Source: an uncultured Verrucomicrobiota bacterium
GTDB lineage: Bacteria > Verrucomicrobiota > Kiritimatiellia > RFP12 > UBA1067
NCBI GenBank assembly: GCA_937901395.1
Contig: CALCDB010000021.1
Span: 1-26,336 of the forward strand
DNA length: 26,336 bases
Direction: 5' to 3'
Shown here: positions 1 through 8,100 of the stretch, one piece after another
Position numbering within the stretch: position 1 is the stretch's first letter
Layout of the letters: every line of letters begins with the position of its first letter
Position numbers and translations under genes: made by a program
The notes under the pieces: generated by a model
Told to the model about the DNA's origin: nothing
The model's database searches: none
Seen by the model: only the letters and a program-made list of their open reading frames with translations

Positions 1-2
1 AT

Positions 3-380
3 GAAGAAGCCACTCGACAGACACTCGATGAAGAAGGGTGGTATCATACGGGCGACATTGGACGCATCGATGAAGATGGGTTCGTGTGGATTACCGGCAG
101 AGCATCGCGTACGATCATACTATCCTCTGGCAAGAAAATTGCGCCAGAGGAACTGGAGGAGAAGATTCTTTCGATTCCCGGCATTCGCGAGGTAGTGGTA
201 TCTGGCGAGGGACAAACGCGTGATATACGGGCTGAGATTTACGCGACCATTCCCGAGAAGTCAATTCTTCGGGCGATTGGACAGCTCAACTTGCAGTTGC
301 CGGTATATAAGCGCATCAAGACGACAATCGTGCGCGAAGAGCCATTTCCACGCACATCTTCCGGGAAGATTAAGATATGA
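3..380 (+). CDS. AMP-forming acyl-CoA synthetase, C-terminal part (5' end outside window)
   Basis: The reading frame enters from the left edge (first full codon at base 3). It encodes the end of an ANL-superfamily adenylating enzyme, which activates a carboxylate with ATP to an acyl-adenylate and transfers it to CoA. Visible motifs are GWYHTGD (A7 region, ATP ribose contact), the hinge GRASRTIILSSGKKIAPEELE region that opens the mobile C-terminal domain, and the terminal PRTSSGKIKI, whose first lysine is the A10 catalytic lysine. The LSSGKKIAPEELE wording is closest to long-chain fatty acyl-CoA ligases, but without the N-terminal domain the substrate cannot be assigned. The stop overlaps the folE start (ATGA), so the two are translationally coupled. 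The lack of an obvious pathway link to folE suggests simple packing. Confidence 0.9.
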   Translation, partial: EEATRQTLDEEGWYHTGDIGRIDEDGFVWITGRASRTIILSSGKKIAPEELEEKILSIPGIREVVVSGEGQTRDIRAEIYATIPEKSILRAIGQLNLQLPVYKRIKTTIVREEPFPRTSSGKIKI

Positions 381-940
381 AAGCTCCCAACGAGAAAAAG
401 ATCGCCACTTTGGTGAAGCAATTGCTGGTCGAGCTTGGCGAAGACCCTACGCGCGAGGGGCTGAAGAAGACGCCCACGCGGGTAGCGAAATCGTTAGTCT
501 TCATGACGCGAGGATATCGGCAGAACATCAAGGCGGTGGTGAACGGAGCGTATTTCACGAGCGATACCAACCACATGGTAATTCTGAAGGATATTGAGCT
601 TTATTCCATGTGCGAGCATCACATGCTGCCATTCTATGGACGTTGCGCGATAGGTTATATTTCCAAGGGCAAGGTCTTGGGTGTATCCAAGCTGGCGAGA
701 ATAGTGGATATGTTCGCGCGGAGATTGCAGATTCAGGAGCGAATGACGGAAGAAATTGCCAACGCGATAATGAAAGAGGCGAAGGCCGAGGGGGTAGGCG
801 TGGTAATTAGGGCGAAGCACTTATGCATGATGATGCGTGGAGTAAGCAAGCAGAATAGCGAAATGACCACTTCGGCGGTGCTCGGCACATTCCGCACCGA
901 TGAGAAAGTTCGACAGGAATTCCTCTCGCTCATCAAGTAA
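377..940 (+). CDS. folE: GTP cyclohydrolase I
   Basis: This 187-residue protein should convert GTP to 7,8-dihydroneopterin triphosphate, the first step of folate (and possibly queuosine) synthesis, as a cytosolic homodecamer. The zinc ligands are visible: Cys79 and His82 in the CEHH motif and Cys150 in HLCM. The family signature SKLARIVDMFARRLQIQERM follows at about residues 104-123, and the C-terminal MMMRGVSKQNSEMTTSAVLGTF block is intact. It is slightly shorter than the E. coli enzyme (222 residues) because the N-terminal helix is short, as in many bacterial type IA enzymes. The ATG at 377 overlaps the upstream stop as ATGA; only a weak purine stretch (GGGAAGA) precedes it, so re-initiation is likely. 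No other folate gene is nearby. Its 3' end converges on the minus-strand tRNA, 21 bp away. Confidence 0.97.
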   Translation: MKAPNEKKIATLVKQLLVELGEDPTREGLKKTPTRVAKSLVFMTRGYRQNIKAVVNGAYFTSDTNHMVILKDIELYSMCEHHMLPFYGRCAIGYISKGKVLGVSKLARIVDMFARRLQIQERMTEEIANAIMKEAKAEGVGVVIRAKHLCMMMRGVSKQNSEMTTSAVLGTFRTDEKVRQEFLSLIK

Positions 941-961
941 AAGCTTCAAGGGGAGGAAAAG

Positions 962-1038
962 TGGTGGACCCGGCGGGACTTGAACCCACGACCCGGAGAT
1001 TATGAGTCACCTGCTCTGACCGACTGAGCTACGGGTCC
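962..1038 (-). tRNA. tRNA with CAU anticodon (elongator Met or lysidine-type Ile2), CCA encoded
   Basis: The minus strand folds as a 77-nt cloverleaf. The acceptor stem GGACCCG/CGGGTCC is perfect, followed by discriminator A and an encoded CCA (TGG at 962-964 on plus). The D-arm is GCTC/GAGC and the T-arm is GTGGG-TTCAAGT-CCCGC with one G-U pair. The anticodon loop is CTCATAA, with CAT complementary to 1002-1004. The anticodon stem GGTGA/TCTCC has a U-U mismatch at positions 29-41. The loop and flanks (GAGCAGG, GACTCATAATC) resemble E. coli ileX-type tRNA-Ile2 as much as elongator Met, so identity is left open. It is the only minus-strand gene here, divergent from rpoB and convergent with folE. 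Confidence 0.95.
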
Positions 1039-1052
1039 ACAACTGGTTGCAT

Positions 1053-1082
1053 ATTTTATCAAAAATACCCCCTTGCGCGCAA
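1053..1082 (-). promoter_or_regulatory. Probable sigma70-type promoter for the tRNA
   Basis: On the minus strand a -35-like TTGCGC (complement of 1077-1082) is followed after 18 nt by a -10-like TAAAAT (complement of 1053-1058). Transcription would start near 1046, about 8 nt upstream of the mature tRNA 5' end. A competing reading is an intrinsic terminator: on this strand a 7-bp stem with a CGCG loop is followed by a TATTTTT tract. Confidence 0.5.
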
Positions 1083-1102
1083 GGGGTGAATTATGATAAA
1101 AT
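1073..1102 (+). promoter_or_regulatory. Probable sigma70-type promoter for rpoBC, mirror image of the tRNA promoter
   Basis: TTGCGC (1073-1078) and TAAAAT (1097-1102) are separated by 18 nt, the exact mirror of the minus-strand pair. The two -35 boxes overlap by two bases at the palindrome centre. The predicted start is near 1109, giving rpoB a leader of about 120 nt. Confidence 0.5.
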
Positions 1103-1104
1103 AT

Positions 1105-1148
1105 CAGCCACTTTTCCTATCAAGGGCGTACAGTTAACAAAGTGGCTG
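1105..1148 (+). promoter_or_regulatory. 10-bp inverted repeat in the rpoB leader
   Basis: CAGCCACTTT (1105-1114) and AAAGTGGCTG (1139-1148) are perfect inverted repeats around a 24-nt loop. They could form an mRNA stem-loop in the rpoB leader or a DNA operator. The predicted transcription start (about 1109) falls inside the left arm, so at least 6-7 bp could still form in RNA. No U-tract follows, so it is not a standard terminator. Confidence 0.5.
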
Positions 1149-1212
1149 CTTACCACACTTCAGGCGTCTTAGGGCGAAGCACATTCAAAAGTCAATTTTA
1201 AAATAGAATTTT

Positions 1213-1220
1213 AAGGAAGG
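1213..1220 (+). promoter_or_regulatory. Ribosome binding site of rpoB
   Basis: AAGGAAGG lies 9 nt before the ATG at 1230, which fixes the rpoB start. It follows an A/T-rich stretch (about 1192-1212) that should be unstructured. Confidence 0.75.
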
Positions 1221-1229
1221 TAAGCTAAG

Positions 1230-4200
1230 ATGAGTGCAGAACGCAAAGTCTTTGGACGGCTCCAGAGCATGGAATCGTCTATGCCAGATCTGATAGACAT
1301 TCAGACCAAATCGTATGAAGATTTTCTGCAGGCGGATATCACGCCACAGAAACGCGCCATGCAGGGGTTGCAGGCGGTTTTCAACGAAGTATTTCCGGTA
1401 AGTTCATTCGATGGGCGTTACAAACTCGAATTTGTGAACTATACCCTTGATCCAGCGAAGAAGAGCTATCTTCAGGCGCTTATGGACGGCGAATCGTATG
1501 TGCGGCCGATGAAGGCGACATTCCGTCTGATTGATCAGGGCAAGGTTCATGAGGAAGAGGTATTTCTCGGCGATATGCCGATTATGACGCCAGATGGCGC
1601 CTTCGTGATCAATGGCGCGGAGCGTGTGATAGTATCGCAGTTGCATCGCAGCCCCGGTATTTCCTCGGAAAAGCAGGTTCACGCAAACGGTCAGCCGCTT
1701 TATTCGGTTCGCATCATTCCAGATCGCGGCAATTGGATTGAGATCATGCTCGACACCAATGATATCATGTGGTGCTTCATGGATCAGCGTCGGCGCCGTC
1801 GGAAATTCTACGCAACTACCTTGCTGAGGACTTTCGGCTATGGTAGCGATGAGAATCTCATGCAACTCTTTTATGAATTCAAGAAGTTGCCTACCGATAA
1901 GAAGTATGCGGATAAGGATCTACATCTTCTGGTCATGAAGGACGACCTCATTGACGGCGAATCGCAAGCCGTAATTGCTCGTCGTTACGATCCGGTGACG
2001 CCTACGATGATGCAGCAAATCGCGGCTGCCGGCTTCAAGACGGTGGAAGTAGTTGACGTTTCGCCGGATAATGGTACTCTTATCAAGACCTTGCGCGAAG
2101 ACGCGAAGGCCGGCATTCACAACAAGGACGACGCGCTAAAGGAGATTTACAAGCGCATGCGACCAGGCGATCCGCCAACGGCCACGAACTCCGAACAGAT
2201 GTTGCAGCGCATGTTCCTAGACCTCAAGCACTATGATCTTGGCTACGTTGGGCGCCATAAGATCAATAAGCGTTTGGGGCTCACCGGCAAGGTGGACGAG
2301 AATCTTCGTACGCTTCACGAGTCGGGAACGGATGTGATTGAGGCGATTCGTCTTTTGCTTCGCATTTACGTGGGCAAGGATGTGGTCGATGATATTGATC
2401 ACCTTGGCAATCGCCGTATTCGCACCACTGGAGAATTACTTGAGAACCAGTGTCGCATTGGGTTGGCGCGCACCGAGCGCCTCATTCGCGAGCGCATGAC
2501 GCTTCACTCTCAGGATTCCGCATCATTCACCGCCTCGAAGCTTGTCAATTCCAAGACCTTCAGTTCGGTAGTGCAGGATTTCTTTGCGCGTTCACAACTT
2601 TCGCAGTTCATGGATCAGACGAATCCATTGAGCGCGCTTGCGCATAAGCGTCGTCTTTCAGCGCTTGGTCCTGGCGGTTTAAGCCGTGAACGCGCCGGTT
2701 TTGAAGTGCGCGACGTGCATCCTTCGCACTATGGTCGTATCTGCCCGATTGAAACACCGGAAGGGCCGAACATTGGTTTGATTTCATCGCTGGGAATTTA
2801 TGCGGAAGTCAATCGGTTCGGTTTCATAGAGACGCCATACCGCAAGGTAATAGGCGGTAAGGTTACGGATGAGATTGAGTACTTGCCGGCGGATGAGGAA
2901 GAGCAGTTCGTAATTGCGCAGGCAAACGCGCCATTGAAGCCTAATCGCACTTTCGTGGAGGATCGCGTAACGTGTCGTTTCAAGACAGAGTTCTGCGATA
3001 AGCCAGCGCGAGAAGTGCAGTATATGGATGTGGCGCCGATGCAGGTAATTTCGATTGCAGCCGGTTTGATTCCATTCCTCGAACACGATGACGCGAACCG
3101 TGCGTTGATGGGCGCGAACATGATGCGCCAAGGCGTTCCGCTAATGACCACGGAGCGTCCATACGTAGGCACAGGTCTTGAGGGCGTTTCCGCGCGAGAC
3201 TCGAAGGTAATCGTGACGGCGCTGGCATCGGGCATCGTTGCGTATGTAAGCGCCGAGTTCATCATGGTTTCGAAGGATGGCAAGTTGGCGGCCGGCAAGG
3301 CGCAATTTGAGCATGACCCCGAACATGGCATTTGGAGATACGATCTTCAAAAGTTCCGGCGTTGCAATTCTGGAACCTGCTTTAATCAAAAGCCAATCGT
3401 AAAGAAGGGCGACAAGATTAAGGTTGGGGATTGTCTCGCGGATGGTCCAGCGACCGATCAAGGCGAGCTTGCGTTGGGCAAGAACTTGTTGGTGGCATTC
3501 ATGAGTTGGCGCGGTTACAACTTCGAAGACGCCATTTTGGTGAACGAGAAGCTTGTTCGTGAAGACGCGCTTACATCATTGCACATTATCAACTTCGAGT
3601 GCACGGCGCGTGACACTAAGCTCGGACCTGAAGAAATCACCCGCGATATTCCCAATGTCAGCGAGGATGCACTTAAGAACTTAGGGCAAGACGGCATTAT
3701 TCGCGTTGGCGCAGAGGTAAAGCCAGGTGATATTCTCGTTGGCAAGGTAACTCCGAAAGGCGAGACCGAGCTTTCGCCAGAAGAGCGTCTGTTGAGAGCG
3801 ATCTTCGGCGAGAAGGCAGCCGATGTTCGCGATACTTCGCTTACGGTTCCACCGGGAACGATGGGCGTAGTAATGGGCGTTCAGGTGAAAAGCTCCAAGC
3901 AGTCGGAAATCGTGGACGAGAAGAAGTCCAAGAAGGCGGCTAAGGATGCCGAGAAGAAGCGTAAGAACCAGATCGCCAAGTTGGAAAAGGAATTGATGGC
4001 CAAGTTGGCATCTGATTTGATGAATGAAAAGTTGCCGATTAACATTACCGACAGTGAATCGGGCGACGTAATTATTCAGGCCAACAAGAAGATTAAGAAG
4101 AGTCAACTTGCGGTGCTCGCTAAAGCTCATGCACATTTGGACATTGACGATGGTCCGATAAAGGATCGAATTACTGCAATTATTGATCCATTCGAAATGG

Positions 4201-5147
4201 AATTTGCGGCGATTGACGATGCCGCCGAGGGAGGAGACGGAGGCCTCTTCGGTGACATTGGCGGAGGCGAGGTTGTAAAGCAGGTGAGAGTTTTCCTCGT
4301 GGACAAGAAGAACCTCTCGGTTGGCGACAAGATGGCGGGACGGCACGGAAACAAAGGCGTAGTTTCGCGCATTCTTCCAAGTTGTGATATGCCATTCCTG
4401 CCGGATGGTCGCCCAGTTGATATCGTGCTAAACCCATTAGGCGTACCTTCGCGTATGAATCTTGGGCAGTTGTTTGAGACGTATCTTGGTCTCGCTTGCC
4501 GTTATCTCGGCTTTCATGCGGCGACACCAGTATTTGACGGTGTGCAAGAAAGCGAGATTGACGAGCTTCTCAAGGAGGCGCGCAAGGTGCAAGAAGCACA
4601 GGAGGGCGCACAGAGTTGGATTTGCCCAGAAGGCAAGACGATTCTATATGACGGTCTTACCGGCGAACCATTTGAGCAAAAGGTAGTAGTTGGCGTGATT
4701 TACATGCTCAAGCTTCACCACTTGGTAACTGACAAGATACATGCTCGTGCGGTTGGTCCGTATTCGCTCGTAACCCAACAGCCTCTCGGCGGTAAGGCGC
4801 AGCTTGGCGGTCAGCGTATGGGCGAAATGGAAGTGTGGGCGCTTGAGGCGTATGGCGTTGCCTATGCGTTGCAGGAGTTGCTTACGGTCAAGTCGGATGA
4901 CGTGCAGGGACGTACTCGTATTTACGAGTCGATTGTCAAGGGCACGAATATTCTTGATTCTGGTATGCCCGAGTCGTTCTCGGTGCTCATTCATGAACTC
5001 CGTGGGCTTTGCCTCGATACTCAGTTGTTGGGTGGAGAAGGTGTCCAAAAACGGCGTAAGTCAGATGGAGCGGTGGCTCCAGCTACTGATGTGTCGGCCG
5101 AGCAAGAGGTAGCGGACGATCTACTCTCGGGTGCACTTAACCTTTAA
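1230..5147 (+). CDS. rpoB: DNA-directed RNA polymerase subunit beta
   Basis: This 1305-residue protein is the beta subunit, forming one side of the catalytic cleft with beta'. The rifampicin region is near-canonical: SQLSQFMDQTNPLS, then HKRRLSALGPGG, with Gln459, Asp462, His472 and Ser477 matching E. coli Q513, D516, H526 and S531, so the polymerase should be rifampicin-sensitive by this criterion. Further conserved blocks are RDVHPSHYGRICPIETPEGP, the AFMSWRGYNFEDAI segment, and GDKMAGRHGNKGVVS near residue 1035. A charged lysine/glutamate-rich stretch at about 890-925 sits in the usual variable region. The C-terminal tail (about 1275-1305) is acidic and low-complexity. The start is set by AAGGAAGG at 1213. 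Unusually, no rplKAJL genes lie upstream: the gene has its own promoter region divergent from a tRNA. Confidence 0.99.
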   Translation: MSAERKVFGRLQSMESSMPDLIDIQTKSYEDFLQADITPQKRAMQGLQAVFNEVFPVSSFDGRYKLEFVNYTLDPAKKSYLQALMDGESYVRPMKATFRLIDQGKVHEEEVFLGDMPIMTPDGAFVINGAERVIVSQLHRSPGISSEKQVHANGQPLYSVRIIPDRGNWIEIMLDTNDIMWCFMDQRRRRRKFYATTLLRTFGYGSDENLMQLFYEFKKLPTDKKYADKDLHLLVMKDDLIDGESQAVIARRYDPVTPTMMQQIAAAGFKTVEVVDVSPDNGTLIKTLREDAKAGIHNKDDALKEIYKRMRPGDPPTATNSEQMLQRMFLDLKHYDLGYVGRHKINKRLGLTGKVDENLRTLHESGTDVIEAIRLLLRIYVGKDVVDDIDHLGNRRIRTTGELLENQCRIGLARTERLIRERMTLHSQDSASFTASKLVNSKTFSSVVQDFFARSQLSQFMDQTNPLSALAHKRRLSALGPGGLSRERAGFEVRDVHPSHYGRICPIETPEGPNIGLISSLGIYAEVNRFGFIETPYRKVIGGKVTDEIEYLPADEEEQFVIAQANAPLKPNRTFVEDRVTCRFKTEFCDKPAREVQYMDVAPMQVISIAAGLIPFLEHDDANRALMGANMMRQGVPLMTTERPYVGTGLEGVSARDSKVIVTALASGIVAYVSAEFIMVSKDGKLAAGKAQFEHDPEHGIWRYDLQKFRRCNSGTCFNQKPIVKKGDKIKVGDCLADGPATDQGELALGKNLLVAFMSWRGYNFEDAILVNEKLVREDALTSLHIINFECTARDTKLGPEEITRDIPNVSEDALKNLGQDGIIRVGAEVKPGDILVGKVTPKGETELSPEERLLRAIFGEKAADVRDTSLTVPPGTMGVVMGVQVKSSKQSEIVDEKKSKKAAKDAEKKRKNQIAKLEKELMAKLASDLMNEKLPINITDSESGDVIIQANKKIKKSQLAVLAKAHAHLDIDDGPIKDRITAIIDPFEMEFAAIDDAAEGGDGGLFGDIGGGEVVKQVRVFLVDKKNLSVGDKMAGRHGNKGVVSRILPSCDMPFLPDGRPVDIVLNPLGVPSRMNLGQLFETYLGLACRYLGFHAATPVFDGVQESEIDELLKEARKVQEAQEGAQSWICPEGKTILYDGLTGEPFEQKVVVGVIYMLKLHHLVTDKIHARAVGPYSLVTQQPLGGKAQLGGQRMGEMEVWALEAYGVAYALQELLTVKSDDVQGRTRIYESIVKGTNILDSGMPESFSVLIHELRGLCLDTQLLGGEGVQKRRKSDGAVAPATDVSAEQEVADDLLSGALNL

Positions 5148-5180
5148 CAGATTTAAAGAATATCAAGGAGAATCAAAATA

Positions 5181-8100
5181 ATGAATCCTTATAACACTTC
5201 TGACATCTTCGGTGGCTCGTTTAATGCCTCCGCGCATTATGATGCCGTTAAGGTTCAGCTCGCTTCCCCGGAAACGATTCGCAAATGGTCGCATGGCGAA
5301 GTGAAGAATCCAGAAACGATTAACTATCGCACGTATCGTCCAGAGAAAGATGGCTTATTCTGCGAAAAGATTTTCGGGCCTACCAAGGACTGGGAATGCG
5401 CCTGCGGAAAGTACAAGCGCATCAAGAACAAAGGAATGGTATGCGATCGTTGCGGAGTAGAGGTTACGCTTGCTTCGGTGCGTCGTCAGCGCATGGGACA
5501 CATCGAATTAGCAGTGCCTGTTAGCCACATCTGGTTTTTCAAGTGTAGTCCATCACGCATGGGTCTATTGCTGGACAAGACGACGAGCGAACTTGAGGGC
5601 GTTCTTTACTATCAAAACTGGATGGTGGTAGAGCCAGGCGACACTCCATTGCGAGAGGGACAAATTCTCAATGAGCAAGAGTACATGGATGCCTTGGATA
5701 AGTATCAAGATGGGTTCAAGGCGGAGATGGGCGCGGAGGCAGTTCGCAAGTTGCTCAAGAAGATCAATCTCAAGGAATTGATGAACGAGCTCGAAGAGCA
5801 GATGGAGAACACCCGCTCCAAGCAGAATCGTAAGAAAATAGCCAAGCGCATGAAAGTAGTTGAAGGCTTTCGCGTTTCGCAGTCAAAGCCAGAATGGATG
5901 GTTCTGGATGTATTACCGGTAATTCCACCGGAGTTGCGTCCGCTCGTTCCGTTGGAAGGCGGAAAGTTCGCAACGAGCGATCTTAACGATTTGTATCGCC
6001 GTGTTATTAATCGCAACAATCGTCTGCGCAATTTGTTGGCGTTGAAGACGCCGGATGTGATTATTCGCAATGAGAAGCGCATGTTGCAAGAGGCGGTTGA
6101 TGCGGTATTCGACAATGGTCGACATGGGCGAGCTGTGACGGGGCCAGGCAATCGTACTCTCAAGTCGCTTTCTGAGATATTGAAAGGCAAGACCGGTCGT
6201 TTTCGTCAAAACTTACTTGGTAAGCGCGTAGATTATTCCGGCCGTTCCGTAATCGTTGTTGGCCCCGAACTTAAGTTCCCGCAGTGTGGATTGCCAAAAG
6301 AAATGGCATTGCGGTTATTTGAGCCGTTCATCATCCATCGCTTGAAGGAGCTGGGCATTTGCCACACCGTTCGTACAGCGCGCAAGATGATTGAACGTCA
6401 TGATGAGCAAGTATGGGATATTCTTGAAGAAGTAACGAAGGATAAAACCGTGCTTCTCAATCGTGCGCCTACATTGCACCGTCTATCAATTCAGGCCTTT
6501 GAACCGGTATTGGTGGAAGGCAAGGCGATTCGTCTGCATCCAATGGTCTGCACGCCGTTTAACGCAGACTTTGATGGAGACCAGATGGCGGTACATGTTC
6601 CGCTTTCAATTGAGGCGCAGATGGAATCCAAGTTGATGATGCTAGCATCGACCTCCATCTTCTCGCCAGCATCGGGTAAGTCAATTGTAACGCCTACACA
6701 GGATGTCTGCTTGGGGTTGTACTTCCTTACAGTTCCATCGCAGCAAGACAAGTTAGCTGGTAAGATTGCAGGCAAGACGAATTGCGCCGATGAGCATCTG
6801 CCATTGTTTAACGATATTGGCGAGGTCGAATTTGGCATTGCTGAAGGCGCAATTGGCTATCACACGAGAATTCGTTATCGCAATCCTGATTACAAGACGA
6901 GCGGTAGGCCTTATGGAAACACGGAGAAGCGTACGCTTGAAACCACTGCTGGGCGTGTGATTTTCAACAATGTTTGGCCTGAAGAACTTGGCTTCTGGAA
7001 TGACAAGTGCTCCAAGTCGACGATTGGCAAGTTGATTCTTGACTGTCATAAGGTCGCTGGGCATGATCGTACGATTAAATCGTTGGATAAGCTTAAATCG
7101 CTTGGGTATCAATTCGCGACGATTTCCGGCGCGTCCATGGGCTTGAAAGATATGATACGACCTGCGGATAAGGACGCGGAGATCGCAAAAGCTCGCAAGG
7201 CGGCTGACGATGTACAAAAGCAATTCCAGCAAGGCATTATCACTGATGGCGAGCGACACAACAAAATCGTTGATATTTGGTCGACCACCACCGAGAAGGT
7301 TGGTGACGAGCTTTACAAGACGATTGACAAGAATATAAGCCCCGAGAATCGCAATCCGACGGAACTAAATCCAGTTTATATGTTCGTTGATTCCAAGGCG
7401 CGTGGTTCGAAGTTGCAGATTCGGCAGCTTGCGGGTATGCGCGGATTGATGGCGAATCCATCAGGCGATATTATTGAGCGCCCAATTACTGCATCATTCC
7501 GTGAAGGTCTATCGGTTCTTGAATATTTCATTTCTTCGCATGGTGCGCGTAAGGGCTTGGCGGATACCGCGCTTAAGACGGCGGACGCCGGTTATCTGAC
7601 GCGCAAGCTGGTCGATGTTTCGCAGGATGTGATTATCACGCAAGAAGACTGCAACACGGTAAACGGCATTGAAGTTGAAGCCATTATCGAAGGAGACGAG
7701 GTTAAGGTTTCGCTTGGCGACCGCGTGCTTGGCCGTACGGCGTTGTACAATATTGAGAACAAGAAGACGGGCGAGATAATCGTTCCGGCTAATGAGATAA
7801 TTGACGAGGTCGCCTGCGAGAAGATCAATGCATGTGGCATTGAAAGGGTATGGATTCGCTCTGGCCTTACTTGCGATGCCGAGCATGGCATGTGCGCAAA
7901 GTGCTATGGACGCGACCTTTCTACTGGCAAGCAGGTTGAGATTGGCACGGCAGTCGGCATTATCGCAGCACAGTCAATCGGCGAGCCTGGTACTCAGTTG
8001 ACGATGCGTACATTCCACATAGGAGGTACGGCATCGGCCACGGCCAAGGTTCCAGAAATCGTTCTAAAGAACGATGGCGAGGTTCGTTTGGTTGATGTTC

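Larger units (their letters stand above)
1051..1104. repeat. 54-bp interrupted palindrome centred between 1077 and 1078
   Basis: The outer arms ATATTTTATCA (1051-1061) and TGATAAAATAT (1094-1104) are perfect 11-bp inverted repeats. They share their exact centre with a perfect 18-bp inner palindrome, CCCCTTGCGCGCAAGGGG (1069-1086). In the 7-bp spacers three of seven positions also pair, giving 23 of 27 pairs. It lies between the divergent tRNA and rpoB genes and overlaps the two promoters proposed below. Confidence 0.9.

Noticed and set aside
941..961. Terminator after folE or after the tRNA
   Set aside because: The 21-bp gap has a pyrimidine-rich strand but no stem followed by a T-tract in either direction.
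2583..2660. Rifampicin-resistance substitutions in RpoB
   Set aside because: Residues matching E. coli Q513, D516, H526 and S531 are all wild type, so there is no sign of resistance in this cluster.
3681..4346. Minus-strand open frame (221 codons) inside rpoB, and a similar one at 8415-9080 inside rpoC
   Set aside because: Both are antisense to highly conserved polymerase sequence and have no family-like motif or ribosome binding site; they are composition shadows.
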